DNA of 64,000 nt from Terramyces sp. JEL0728 (taxonomy: Eukaryota; Chytridiomycota; Chytridiomycetes; Rhizophydiales; Terramycetaceae). Position 1 is the stretch's first letter. Each line of letters starts with the position of its first letter. The DNA lies in contig JADIIU010000024.1 of NCBI GenBank assembly GCA_027603945.1, positions 62,001 through 126,000 on the forward strand. Direction: 5' to 3'. A program made the translations under genes and the position numbers. This document shows, piece after piece, positions 36,975 to 49,259 of the stretch. The notes beneath the pieces are model-generated. The model did no database searches. It was not told where the DNA came from and saw nothing but the letters and a program-made list of their open reading frames with translations.

Positions 36975-39900
36975 ATGAAGGATCTCGAAATCATAAAAAG
37001 TGTGGTTTGCTTGGATATCGATTTCGTTCATAAACCAAAATGCTTTTGTTCATTAGTAATTCAGCCGACAAAACCAATTAAACAGCTTGTTATTAATACT
37101 CTCGTCAACATCAAATCGATTTTACTAAACAAAAATATCCCAGATTACCAACAGAAAGACGGCAGCCTGACGATAAACTTGGATACCAGTGACTTGATTA
37201 CCGTAGAAATTGACTATGATTTTGACTTGAAATGGTAACCAAAGTTAATGAAAGGTACGGTCCGTATGAGAAGCAAAACAAGAGTATTCAGTGTCAAATC
37301 AGCGCAATTAAACAGCAGGCGAGATGGTGGCTACCGTCAATAGATAATATACAGGACAAGTATATCTTTGATTTTCAAATTACTGTTCCAAGCAGCTACA
37401 CTGTGATTTGCACTGGGAATTTGCTGGGGAAAAACACAATCAACGACAAAGTAATGTTTTGTTATGAAATGAACACTCCAGTATCACCAAATAATATTGT
37501 AATTTCAATAGGAGAATACGAATCTACCAAATTTTCCTATTCCAAGCCAATCAAAAATGACGATGTAAGTTCGAAAATCGATTATTCATTGGCCGGATTA
37601 ACGATAGGAAGACATGCCGGAAATTGTCGCTCCATCTCCTGCAAGAGTGGAAGTATTTTATTTATCCAAATTCAAAAACAGTATCCATGCCACCTGTTTT
37701 TACCTCCCACAAGCACTTGAATTTATAGAACAGTGGATTGGTGCTTCCTATCCATTCGATTCATGCAAAATTGTATTTGGTGAAACTACCAGCTGTCCGA
37801 TCATCGTTGGCGCTACAGTAGTCGTTGCTAGGTACTTGTCTTTAACCCAGTGTGAATTTATTAATTACCGAACACGTTATTGATCATGTATTTTTAACTA
37901 GATTTAATCTTGTTCAAGGGTTAGCGTGCCAATGGTTCGGTATGTACATTAACCATGAATCTTGGTCAGATATATGGATCATTGTTGGGTTTACAAGATT
38001 TATTGCCTACCAATGTATGAAAAAGATGCATGGGAATAATGAAATCAAATTCAGGATCAAAAAAGATATGGAGCGCGTTTGTGTAATTGATGTGAAACAG
38101 CCAGCGTTGTGTCCTATTAATACTGTAAAAGTAAAAGATGACATTCTGGTGGGGCAGTATTTTTCTCCATTCGAAGATGCTTTTTCGACAAGGTCAGAAT
38201 TAATGAACTTGAAATCCTGTTTGGTCATGAATATGATGGAAAAGAGATTTGGGAAAGGGCTGCTGCAAAAGATGGCAAACAAGATTCTAGTAACGCAAAT
38301 GTCTGGTGAATTGACAACCGGGCTGGGAACATTACAATTCTTGAAATTCGCAAGAAAGGTATCTGGAAAGTTGGAATTAAAAGAATTTGCTGATCAATGG
38401 ATCTATGGATCTGGGAGTCCTATTTTCACTACGACTTATAATTTCAATAGAAAAAAGATGGTTATTGAATTAAAGATTCAACAAAGATCAAGCAATGCAG
38501 GAATGGTTGGAGCAACTCACAAGTTCACTGTAATTACTGCTAACATAGGGGCCAATGGTAGTCAGAGTTCAAGAACCAGGAGGCACGTTTGATACGGAAA
38601 TCAGAGTGGAAGAATTTATAAAGATTTACGATATAATATACCATACCAAATACAAGCGGATCAGGAGAGGCGCGGAAAAGAAAAAGAAAAAGAATTTAAA
38701 CGGAGAAGAGGAATACGAAGAAGAAGAGGAAGAGCCAAGAGAATATGGACAAGAAGAAGGGCACGACATCATTGCGGAGCCAGATAGAATTACTTTTGAG
38801 TGGATTAGGTTGGACCCGGAAGGTGTATGGCTTTGTTACAAGACTTTTGAACAAGAAGATTTCATGTGGAACTCTATTCTCCGACAGGACAAAGATGTAG
38901 TAGCGCAGTATGAAGCCATCCAAGCTCTTGCCAAAATGCCAAACAACGCTACATGTGCGACGCTCACTCTATTAATGAAGGATTTGAATTTCTTTTACCG
39001 CTTGCGGATGGAAGCAGCGTACGCGCTTATCAACTTTAATACACCAGAATTAGAAAACATGGGACTGGTAAATCTGCTGAAGACCTTGAAAGAAAATTAT
39101 TGCATGGACACTCTGGAATATCTCCCAAAACAGAATAATTTCCAAGATTTGCAAGATTACTACATGCTTCAATCAGTAGTGTATGCTATATCCAAATTCA
39201 GAGATTCTAGAGGGTGGGCACCGAGTAAATCTCGACACGCATTAATAGATATGCTCAGACTTAATGATAATACCAATAATGCATATACGGATTCCGGTTT
39301 ACTAAGTTTATTACTAGATTGTATTGGGAATATGTTCTTGGCACGTCCAAGATCTGCTGATGATATCGCCTCAAATCTACTAGAAAGATCGCAAATTAAA
39401 GAAACTAGAGTATTAAGAAATGAAGATGTAGAAGAATTGGAATTTCCTGCTGATTTATCAAATTGGTCAAGATTCAATTCAGAAACTGTGAAAAACTATT
39501 TTGAAGATGAAGATCACGATTTACTGAATATCTGTATCAAGGAAATTGACAGGTTACTTGTTCGCGATAGATTTGCTCCGTCTCACCAAAACAGTGTCAC
39601 AGCTACTTGCTTAGAAGTAATGATTAAGTGGCAAATCGCTGGATTAATGCAGCCAAATTTGAAGCTGTTTTTATTCTATTCCAGGTTTGGTCATTTCGTA
39701 TCCATTAGAGAAATTGCAATAGAAGGATTAATTTTATTAACTGCTCTAAACAACACTGTTATTCTAAAGTATCTGGCAAAGCTCTGTCTTCTTGATCCTG
39801 ATGCTGTAATTAGATATTACACTGCCAGATCGCTAATGTCGTATGTTGCCATATCAATTGCTCAAGTTGAAGGCGGGGCTCAGCAAGGAAAGAGAAAGAA

Positions 39901-41420
39901 AGTCCTTAAAGATATTCTTCAGATACTAACCGATGCATGGGGGACTGAATAGTATTTGCGAATTAATAACAGTGAAAATATGGAGTATACAGTTCAAAAA
40001 TATCTGCACAAAATAATCGAAATGGGCAAAGATTTTAATCCTGTTGCTCCGAAACTAAAGTTCAAAATGCCGTCGATGAAAGTCACTGTACCTGCAATTG
40101 TGGAAGATGGCATGGACATTGATATACCTCTAATTAGATCCCCAGCTGATAGCGAGGCTGCAATAGCTGCTACACCAACCTCTAAACCAAAGAAGGAAAA
40201 AGTAAAGAAAGAAGCTACTAAGGTGGTCGAGCCCGCAAAAATATTAAACCCAGCATTCGATAGAGCTCGTAAAGTCCTAAAAAGGCTGTTTGCACAAAAG
40301 ATTTCGTTTTGGTTTAAAACACCAGTACTCTTGACTTTATTTAGGTTGATCCGGTTGCTTTAAATTTGCCAACATACACAACCATAGTAAAGACCCCTAT
40401 GGATTTGGGAACTGTCAAGAAAAAGCTGGATAATGACGAATATGCCACTGAGGAAGATTTTGCAACAGATGTTCGATTAACGTTTGGAAATTCATTGCTA
40501 TTTAACCCAGCCGGATCTCAGGTTTCGATCGATGCAAATATTTTATTGCTTAAATTTAATCGTGAAATTACAATGAATGACTTTGATGGGCCAAAAGGAT
40601 TCCCAGACAATGCACTTCAAATCATCGACAAATTATTAGAGTCTGAGCATTCTGCAATATTTAGATTCCCAGTAGACGCGAATCTATATCCAGAATACTA
40701 TGAAATTATAACCGAACCAATTGATATTCAAACCATTACTGTTAAACTAAACGAGGAGAAATATGTAGATTTGAACCAGTTTCATGACGATGTGCAACTG
40801 ATTTTCAAAAATTGCTTTACATTTAACAAGAAGGGAACATTTGGATATGCAGCTGGGTCAGAATTGCAAAATTTATACCAGAAATTGATCAAGGTAATTT
40901 CAATATAATTCAGCCATATGCAAAAAGTATCACTAATCAGCAGGCGGTAAAGCCAAAAGTTACAGTAAAGACAAAGGCTACTCCTGTGAAAGTTTCTACT
41001 CCTGTTAAACAAAACATAACCACCTCCGTCTCTGTTGCCGCAGAAACCCCCCAAGTATCCGAAGAAGTGCTGGCAACCCCAACCCCTACTTTGGCCATAC
41101 CAACAGAATCGCCATCTAAAATTGCATTCAAACCAATCAAACTGAAAATGAAGTTGAAGCCTCTTGCTCCACCTCCGGAATCTCCAGCTGCAGCCCTTTC
41201 TACCCAGACGCCTGAGCAAGTAAATAGCGAAAATATAAGCGAGGTTCAAAAGTCGGATGATAGCATGGACGTGGTCGATGAGCCGGTTCAAATTCTAAAA
41301 GTAAAGAAAGAAGAGCTAACAGAAAAAGCTTCAGTAGCGCCTGTCGCTCCAGTTGAACCTCAACCACCTACTGAAGCGCCAAAGAAACTAAAGCTCAAGT
41401 TTAAATTGTCTTCAAAATAA
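36975..41420 (+). CDS. TAF2: TFIID subunit TAF2 with two C-terminal bromodomains
   Basis: 1427 residues, seven introns (19-21 nt, one of 43 nt at 37565-37607). N-terminal M1-aminopeptidase-like fold without a catalytic HExxH: ARWWLPSIDN, VNLLITEHVIDHVFLTRFNLVQGLACQWFG (no zinc site), then the acidic insert EEEYEEEEEE and HEAT-like helices (ALAKMPNNATCATLTLL, NFFYRLRMEAAYALINF). After about residue 980 come a basic linker and two bromodomains: NLPTYTTIVKTPMDLGTVKKKL and ANLYPEYYEIITEPIDIQTITVKL...FNKKGTFGYAAGSEL. The tail is Pro/Lys-rich. An apparent stop at 39950 lies at the edge of a 21-nt intron. TAF2 binds core promoter DNA in TFIID; the bromodomains would add acetyl-histone reading. Confidence 0.9.
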
Positions 41421-41454
41421 ATCTGTTCAAAATTTTCACTTTCGCGTTCCGACA

Positions 41455-44418
41455 ATGATACAATCTGAAGTACGAAAGTCGGATAAAATAAAGCTCTCAA
41501 ATCCAAAAAAGAAATTATTAAGGTCGTTGTTTCCCTCATGGGAAATGGAGCAATATCCAAAGAAATTGATGGTCGCCATAGAGCATGCAGAACGTCATGA
41601 CACAATTCGAAAACAACTGCATTCTTCTTTGCTTGCAAATGTAGAGGAATTGGCAAAGACGAGACCAAGATTGAGATACGGACGGCTGGGACTGGATCAG
41701 CTGCCAATTGCAGATCTGGCAAAAGTAGAGGAGCACGAATTTGTAAAGGAAAGGAAATTACCAGCAGCGCTATTATCAACAGAAACAGACAAAGAGCCAG
41801 GATTACAACCCAATATACGGGACAGCATGGCGGTGTTGGTATCGGAGATTGAGAAAGTCAACTGGCTTTCCGACTATGAAAAAAGAGGAATAGTAAGTAG
41901 CATATGACTTTAGACGCATATATTCATCCTCAATATCGCAAATAGGTTTGATGTGATAAATAAATTGATATTCCCGCAGTTATCAGTGAATGAAAACCGG
42001 AACATGGCAATCAAGATATTTGATGAAATTCGGATAATCAAGAATGATGTCCTTGCAATTATGTTTAGATTGAAGAAACGAATGGCAAAGGCTGGCGTAT
42101 TCGATGACGATTTAAACAGTGATAGGTTAATATCGAAATTCCGGACCATGCTTAGTAGAAGGTAGATATTCTTGACATGGAATGTATTTTACCGATATTA
42201 TCGGAAGGGCTGAGCTGAGTTTAAGAAGAGGAAATAGAAGATATGGATTCATACTCGGCGCAGATGATGTTAATGGAGTTGGAGATGTACATTATTGCTG
42301 ATAGTAGCTCTACCACGATTTAGAAATGCTCATCAAACCACTACCTAAGCTTAAAGTGGATAATGTTATCATTGAATACAACAATAAAGTTCGTGCAGAA
42401 GAGCTGGCCAAGATCCAGGATGAATCATCAAAGGATGCAGCCGCCAGACTTTTGCGAAGGCAGCTGGTTATAACCCCGGTTGAAGAAACACAAAAGGTAT
42501 CTCCGGAACAAAAAGAACACATGCAGATGATAGCATCAGATCTGACCCGATTGATCAATGCTCCAATTAATGAAAACGAGGAGGTTTCTCCAGTTATTTG
42601 GACGGATGATAAATTGGACTCGCACGACACCATTGCGCAAAGTATACTACAATATGAGGAAAATCCAATTCCATCCTTTGCAAGCTGTATTGCAGAAGAC
42701 CCCATTTTGTTGGCTCACCAGGAGCTTTCTCTTGTACACAGAAAGAAAACTACACATCCAAAGGTACTGCCTTCCTAATAAGATCACCAGCAAGATTTTA
42801 CCAAGGTACCTCAAAAATCGATCACATAATGTCAAATTTGATTTCAATGCTCTGTTAAATAGCGCCAAATCAATTGAATTCAAAGGGCAAGAAGAGCTCA
42901 ATCCACGGGTCGAAGAAATGGTTGGGAAAATGGTTACATTTAATTAACTGTAGAACAAAAAGATGCGCAAATTCAAATCCAGAGTGAGTGATCGGACTCC
43001 AAAGGACTACATAGTTATATCAGAGAATGGAAAAATAGATATCAATGCCATTTCAAAAGAGGCTCTTGGGAATACAGCGAGTTTGGATATTCTAGGTGAT
43101 TAATTTTAATATCAAGATGCCAATCTAAGCAGGTTTAAAGAAGTTGAAGAGCTGTACACTGAAATCATGAAATCGGTTGATAAAAACAAGGTGGAAAGAG
43201 ACGATGGTTCTTTTTATTAATAGTAGAACAGGAATTGGTATATGCGTGTCCACCAGCTCCAATCGAGCATAAAATGGAAGACTATTTCGGAATAAGCAGA
43301 ACGTTATGCGTCAGGCCATTCAAACCAATTATCCAGAAAAAGGACGATGTGGCAAAAACCCCAACTTCAGCAAACATCATGCTACGAATCAATAGGAGAC
43401 ATTTACATGCAGACCAGTTCAGAAGAAATAGAATATTGGCAATGAAAAAGACAATTTCCTCAAAATACAATTTCAGGTATAATTTTGGTGGGTATATTCC
43501 TTCAAATATGTATAAAAAATCGAAAAAGAACACTGTAGTGACAGTTGATGGATTTGATGAGTTTGTGGCAAGTGTTTACTCTGATTTCATTCCAATGCTG
43601 GTATTCCAAGACAAGCGAGAACTGGAACGGCAACAAGAATTGGAAGAGCAGGAAAAGATACTATCAATGAACTTGGAAGAAGAGAAATTGGAAAAGAAAA
43701 AGGAACAGGAGCGGTTAGAGAGAATAGAAAAGATTTTCAATCCACAAAAGAATCATTGGAATGCTGAAGTCCTTGATTACATTGCTGGGTTTACTGAGCC
43801 TAAAACAGAGGATAAAACGTAAAACTATCTAATTTCAGCAAAGAAGCGCAGGATGGTGAAGCTGCGATCCCATCTAAACCAGAAAAGGATGTAAATTGGA
43901 GATTAATTTCTAGTCTAATCAATCGCAAAAAGAGCTGGAATCACTATGGGTTACTCTTCAAATGCCAAATGACCAAAAACTCGACATGGCAATTAAATAT
44001 GGATCACACAAGTTTTCAAAGCTAGAAAATGTAAGCTTAGTTAATCCAAGGCAATTAAACTATGGAAACAAGCGTCAGAGCTTATCATCAAGAGAGAAAC
44101 GCTCCTGGAAGAAATCGAAGCGTTTGAAATGGCATCATCAGACCCATCGTAATTAATCACTAAAATAGACGGTTCTTTGAAAAAGGACAGATGGAAGCAA
44201 GATTCAAGGAGGCTGAACACAGAGAAAAGTTACTTCGCCCTCTGCATACACTGGATGCGAAAATCAAGGATATTTCCTGCGTGATTAAAAACGAGCTTTC
44301 AGAGACGGTGACATTCAAAGGTGCTCCTTATGTCGAAAAAATGAAAAGGGATTACCCGGATATTCTGCGCAAATGTAAAGCCTACAGAGCTGAACTAAAA
44401 AAGGAGGCTGAACTCTAA
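41455..44418 (+). CDS. CCDC87-like coiled-coil protein (probable flagellar)
   Basis: 903 residues, eleven introns, ten of 19-23 nt and one apparent 46-nt intron (42162-42207). Signature blocks: SRRAELSLRRGNRRYGFILGADD, LWVTLQMPNDQKLDMAIKYGSHKFSKLENAIKLW, and the C-terminus SDPSRFFEKGQMEARFKEAEHREKLL...VTFKGAPYVEKMKRDYPDIL. The MAIKY, SDPxRFF and GxPYxEKMxxD motifs are what I associate with CCDC87, a sperm/cilium-linked protein in animals. Charged helices around 700-740 (EKILSMNLEEEKLEKKKEQERLE) form a coiled coil. The exact flagellar role is unknown. Assignment is from memory of the family pattern, so moderate. Confidence 0.75.
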
Positions 44419-44722
44419 TGTGTTTCTTTTTATATTGTGAAATAAAGTAGTGTTATGGGTGTATCACTTTGGATGCGGGGGCATGATTAAGGAGATGGGC
44501 CAGATCACCTACAGTATCAACTCAAGTTACGTATCCTGAGTGGATCAAAAAGCTTCCTGGTTCCCATATTGCAGTCCGTGTTTGTAAAGCGATTGAATGT
44601 GGTGGGTTTGTGTGCTTGTGTGCTTATTTGGCGGTTTGTACAGTTCCGAAAAGCATGGGCCCCGTTTCGTCTCGCAAGGATGGTAATTAAAAAGGTAGGG
44701 CTCAAAGCTTGAATTTAACTTA
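44419..44722. other. Spacer between CCDC87-like and Cys-pair genes
   Basis: 304 bp. Contains AATAAA near 44440 for the upstream gene and, presumably, the promoter of the small gene at 44723. I looked for a tRNA or snRNA and saw none. Confidence 0.4.
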
Positions 44723-45147
44723 ATGTCTGTCGAAGAGAAAGCACAACCACCAGCCGATACTCATTTGCCTCCACCATACCAAAACCCGCTCGATATCAGT
44801 GCGGAAGAATACGAAGGATTCTTGGAGTACAAACGAAACAAAGAGTTCAATGCCAAACATGGTTACTACAAGAATCCATTCCACTGTCCAAACTGCCATT
44901 CAGCTGTAAAGTCTAATTAACGTAGTGGTATATTAAAAGAAGCAGAACTCCTTCTGATGATTCCTCTTCTTCAGCAGATTCAACCAAGCTATCTGCCGCC
45001 GCCAAAGGATTCGCCTTGCTTTCGTTGATTGGACGAGTCCATGGTAGCTTTGTAACAGAAACCCGTCCGGTAGCTGGTGCACGCTGTAAAAACTGTATTT
45101 ACAAACTAAGAGAATCTGACCTTAAAGGATTTGTACTTCCTGAATAA
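44723..45147 (+). CDS. Small protein with two CxxC pairs (zinc-ribbon-like)
   Basis: 134 residues, one 20-nt intron. Proline-rich N-terminus, then NPFHCPNCHSAWYIKRSRTPS and later ARCKNCIYKLRESDLKGF. The two Cys pairs about 75 residues apart could bind one zinc. A Ser/Asp-rich linker separates them (SDDSSSSADSTK). I do not recognise the family. The stop codon sits within AATAAA. No membrane segment except a weakly hydrophobic GFALLSLIG. Confidence 0.75.
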
Positions 45148-45630
45148 ATATCTATCACTGAATGGGTTCTTGTCCTTGAAAGTATTTTACAGCTCTTTGT
45201 ATTTTCACTAAACATTCAAGGCAAATTACAGTGGTTCGGAATTGCGATATCTCTGATGTATCAGTAATTTGCCGATTCGTCCTAATTGAGAGTTACTTAA
45301 TGGACCGCGGAATGCTACTTGGAGTCCCATTGTCGCTAAAATTATCTTGCAGATAAACATTTGTGATTAATTTTTTGTGAAACTGCAAGGGAACAGCTAC
45401 GTGTCACTTTCAGGTTGATCTAATACATTCACCGTTGAAATTGGACTTTTGCAAACTTGAAAGATAAATGGATTGCGGATTCACGAAGGACGATAGTGCA
45501 AGATATTTTATGCAGGATTCATTCAGTAAAATTCTTGGTGTTTCACAAAAGTACCCGAACTTGTCAAGCACAAGGTCTGCTTCAAGCCACAGGAATATAT
45601 TTCTTCATTTGCTTTTCAAGAAACTACGAA
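45148..45630. other. Spacer upstream of the P450-like gene
   Basis: 483 bp, including the 5' flank of the P450-like gene. The open frame continues upstream of the chosen ATG (45631) to about 45457, but that part (KDKWIADSRRTIVQ) lacks family similarity and a good start. No RNA gene seen. Confidence 0.4.
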
Positions 45631-47231
45631 ATGGCAGAAGACCCTACCATAGCAGCAATGCGTGCTGAAGGCACCATCATCCTGGACGATTACTTGAAGA
45701 CCCCAAAGACAAGAACTGGAAGCGTTGGAGAAATCCTATCTCTATTTTCAGAATTATACAACTCTCCAGATCCTACCGTACAGATTTTTATGCTGTTCTT
45801 TTTAATCTTCCTGGGAGTTCCATTCATTGGCGGCTGCGTTTTGCTGATTATGAAATTCTTCAAGGTAGATACAGTCCGCCCACCAAGAGCGTTTAGTTGG
45901 GTTCCGGTTGTCGGCACATTTATCCAGTATTATATGGTAGCTGAATCTAATATTAGAATCCTATTGAATTTATCAAAAGACAATTCCGGAATAAGGGTCG
46001 AGTGTTTCTTATAGATATCGTCTTGACTGAGACTGTTTGTGCCTATGGCGAAGAAAGCATTGTAGAAGTCACTGACAAGAAATCTCCATTCAGTCACTCT
46101 CTGTATTATGCGGACCAACTCGGAACTCTGATGACCAAGGGCTACCGATTAACGATCCAGAAATTTATGGATTTGGCTCAAGAACGTACAGATTTCTAAT
46201 CTTTAGATTTCAAGAAAATTGATTCTGTTGGCACCACGTCTGCTGATTTGAAGCAATTCCTGACTATAAAATTGGAGCCTTACTTGAACAATCCCAACAT
46301 GGATCTGTTTGCTGTCTCTTCGTCCCTTTACTTTAACACCATGATCCGCTTTTGTTTTGGTCCTAAAATTGCTGAAAACTGTACGGATTTGGTGGACGAA
46401 CTGCACCAAGCAGAACTTAACGCCAAATTCTCTCTCTTGAAATTGTTGGGAAATTATGGACTTCCTTTAGGACCAAATTCACAATTCACCAAATTATTGA
46501 TCACGCTCGGAGAAATTATTGAAAAAGAAGCAAAGAGACGAGCAAAGGAAGGAAAGGAAGATGATTATTTACAGACTTTATTAGACTCTACCGAAAAGGA
46601 AGATAGAGTATTCATCGCATCCCATATTGCTCACTTTATCTTGTTGTCGCACTCTGGTTCTGTTGCTTCCACTGCTTGGACTGCTTACCACTTGCTGAAG
46701 GATGAAAAACTTTACAAAAAGGTCGAAAAGGAACTAAAAGGAAACAATTTCAAAACCCTCTCAAATTGTCTAGTTGAAACCTCCAGAAGATACGGTGCAA
46801 TGTCATTATACGGCGTCTTTAAAGACAAAGTTAATATGGGAGGATATGATTTCAAGAGAAACGAGTCCTTGTTTGTTTCTCCAGCCAGTGTAAACCTTAA
46901 TCCAGAGGTAATTTCTTTTTAATTCTAGTTTTACGATGAACCATTAGAATACGATCCAGAGAGATGGGGCAAAAAGAATCCAGAGAACAGCAAAAAGAAG
47001 GGACAATTGGTTACGTTTAATGGTACTTTGTATGAAACCAACTGTGAGAAGTTTGTCAATCAATTGGTTGCCAATGTATTCATTCCATTGCTTTTCGACT
47101 TGGGAACCAAACTGACTGCTTCTCAGTCTGAAATGACAGTTTATCCAGACTACTTTTCTACCGAATCTAACCCATGGGGCAAATGCTCGGTTTCCTTTGT
47201 AGCAAATCCTTCCACTAAAAAGAATCAATAA
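45631..47231 (+). CDS. Divergent cytochrome P450, CYP51-clan-like, degenerate heme site
   Basis: About 507 residues. N-terminal membrane anchor (IFMLFFLIFLGVPFIGGCVLLI), proline hinge and FSWVPVVGTFIQYYM as in CYP51. K-helix ExxR is present (VETSRRYG) and the PERF motif reads YDPERWG. The heme loop is abnormal: TFNGTLYETNCEKFVN keeps a Cys but not the FxxGxxxCxG spacing. The I-helix lacks the usual AGxxT (SHSGSVASTAWTAY). Introns: about 35 nt (or 29 nt with TG acceptor) near 45990-46025, then 21 and 21 nt. It may be a sterol- or lipid-binding pseudoenzyme or an unusual P450. Convergent with the MBOAT gene, 7 bp between stops; its stop overlaps AATAAA. Confidence 0.78.
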
Positions 47232-47238
47232 ATCTTTA

Positions 47239-48341
47239 TTAGAATATCAATGGAATATTCACAATTTCCCATGCTCTTTCTCGTAAGAAGGGATTCATAA
47301 ACAGAGGACCAGTGGCTATCATTACCAAATTCGCGTAAAGCACTTTGATAATCCATGGAACTTTTTCAAACCTGATTCCGTTCCTATTTGCAATTTTTAA
47401 AGCTGCTACTTCAGCAATACAGATTAACCCATGTAGCATAAAGAAAAAGAGTTGTTCATAGCATGATGGTTTGTCCAAAACGATAAATAATATCCATTCA
47501 TGCATTAATGCACTGGCTGTAAACGCACACATAGATGCAAGCATAGTAGGCACAAGTGGGATTGGCTTTCCAAGAGAAACTTGCTTTCCATAGCCCATCA
47601 CGATCAATACTGGAACAAATACACCTAGTTAATCTTGTACTACTTCTTCGGAGGCAATTTCCAATAATTAGATTCCATCTATTACTCCAGAAATCTCTAA
47701 CGGATGTGGATATATAAGGCAGGTTCATTATTGGTATAATTGGAATTTTAAACAGATTTGCATTCAAGTGCAAGAGTAAATCTGCAATGATATCCAGTAA
47801 CAACGAAAGCAATATTCCCAGCAAGTATACATCCCACAAAAACCTAAGCCCGGTGGTTTGAAATGGTTCTGGATCCCAATGAGTAGTGCTGATATACAGC
47901 TGCAATTGGCGATAAATGAGGTATTTGATCACCAAATTGCGAATAGTCTTTCCGTAGTAATACGGAGTCTGATCCTTATATAAAATCGCATTCTTTTCCA
48001 ATAAATCCAGAGATGATTTGGAAATATTCACCAGATCTTTATGTTTGTCTCGATTAGCAACTTGTACCTTTGGTAGTAAATGAACATAGGAATTGAATGT
48101 ACTCCATGTACGTCCATTTGGAAATTTCTTTTGGAAGAAAGAGCATTTCAGTGAACCTGAATACGTAGAGCAAGTTCAAGGCGAACCCAAGAAACGGCGG
48201 TTTGGCGATCATTGGCTGCACAACCAAATAAACCATGAATAGGATGACTACTGCATGCGGAGCTTGATACTTGAGGAGCAAAAAGTGATAGGATGGAAAT
48301 AAAATGGGAAACGGAAAAGTGATTAGCACTGAAGCGTCCAT
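47239..48341 (-). CDS. Wax-synthase-like MBOAT acyltransferase
   Basis: 354 residues, introns of 19 and 19 nt. Multiple hydrophobic segments. The wax synthase signature TSVRDFWSNRWNLIIGNCLRRSVFVPVL is followed by SMCAFTASALMHEWILFI, which carries the family His (LMHEW). It should transfer an acyl chain to an alcohol, sterol or diacylglycerol-like acceptor in the ER. ATG at 48341 chosen (MDASVLITFPFPILFPSY); nine upstream residues are open but start with a non-ATG codon. It lies tail to tail with the P450-like gene, which may act on related lipids (inference). Confidence 0.85.
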
Positions 48342-48782
48342 AAAAAGAGAAACCAAAATCGTCAATTTATTCCAAATCAGGTGGGATGTAATTCTTCAAA
48401 TCCTGTTCTCTCAATTTATAACTACAATTTTTACACTTTACTCCATTTTCAATAGTGTCGGTTTCGAATGGTTTGCGGACAATGAGGTTGTACATTTTCT
48501 GTCCAAAGTGCTTGGGTTCAGCTGCTTTTGGATTGTTCTGGGATTTTAAATACCATTCGCAATGGCACTGGGTTAGTAATAGTTACATTTGGACAGGAGA
48601 AGTGCGGACGGTGACTGTCGACCATTGAGTATACGGATGTGCTTGAATATGGCGGAGGTGCGTCGAATTGGCCCTTGCCCATCTTTTATTGTAGCTTGGA
48701 AACTTTTGAAACTTGTCCCCGAAAAGTTTAACGGGATCTGCGAAACTAAAAGGAATATAGGTGTCTTTAAACGGGTTTTATT
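48342..48782. other. Spacer between MBOAT and the secreted-protein genes
   Basis: 441 bp. Probably the MBOAT promoter and the 3' flank of the first secreted-protein gene, both minus-strand. GC-rich patches near 48600-48700 but no recognised gene. Confidence 0.4.
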
Positions 48783-49088
48783 CTACCATGGAATTAATTG
48801 AACAGAGTAAACATCAACAGATGAGACAGCATCTGGAACTGGGCCAGTCCAGTGTTGTGGTTGAGCAAGGTGAGTATTGATAATTGTCTTGCAGCCGTAA
48901 TCTGAAAAGTATTGGACGGCAGTATTAGGAGAAAGAGAACCAATAGATACCAATCTGGTAGGGGCTACACCGTTAATGCCATAGCAGCCGTACCCATTTC
49001 CGACTGTGTTGTCATAAGAGGTTACGTTGAATTGAACCGTTTGTGCCAAGGCGGCAGATAAGAGAGTGACTGCAAAGGCGACTTGCAT
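48783..49088 (-). CDS. Small secreted protein, copy 1
   Basis: 101 residues. Signal peptide MQVAFAVTLLSAALAQ cleaved after AQ, then a compact domain with GNGYGCYGINGV, SLSPNTAVQYFSDYGCKTIINTHLAQPQHWTG and a hydrophobic C-terminal strand VYSVQLIPW. The only cysteines after the signal are in GCYG and YGCK, so one disulfide is possible. Family unknown. Head-to-tail with a close paralogue 171 bp upstream, so a recent tandem duplication. Such secreted pairs are often wall or host-interaction proteins, which cannot be tested here. Confidence 0.85.
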   Translation of the reverse strand: MQVAFAVTLLSAALAQTVQFNVTSYDNTVGNGYGCYGINGVAPTRLVSIGSLSPNTAVQYFSDYGCKTIINTHLAQPQHWTGPVPDAVSSVDVYSVQLIPW

Positions 49089-49259
49089 TGTTTTTGAGCG
49101 TACCGGCAGCACTTTTTATAGGTAGAATCAGCTGATTATCCTTGTACACGCCAAAGGGATTGTCAAAGAGGTGCAACGTGATTCCTGTGTAATTACCCGG
49201 ACGGATATCCAGCCTGCACTTACTAATTGCTTCAACTCCAAGATCAAATAACTTTATTT

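Noticed and set aside
39950..39952. Stop-codon reassignment or readthrough in TAF2
   Set aside because: The TAG lies at the donor edge of a standard 21-nt intron; no other in-frame stops are tolerated in the window.
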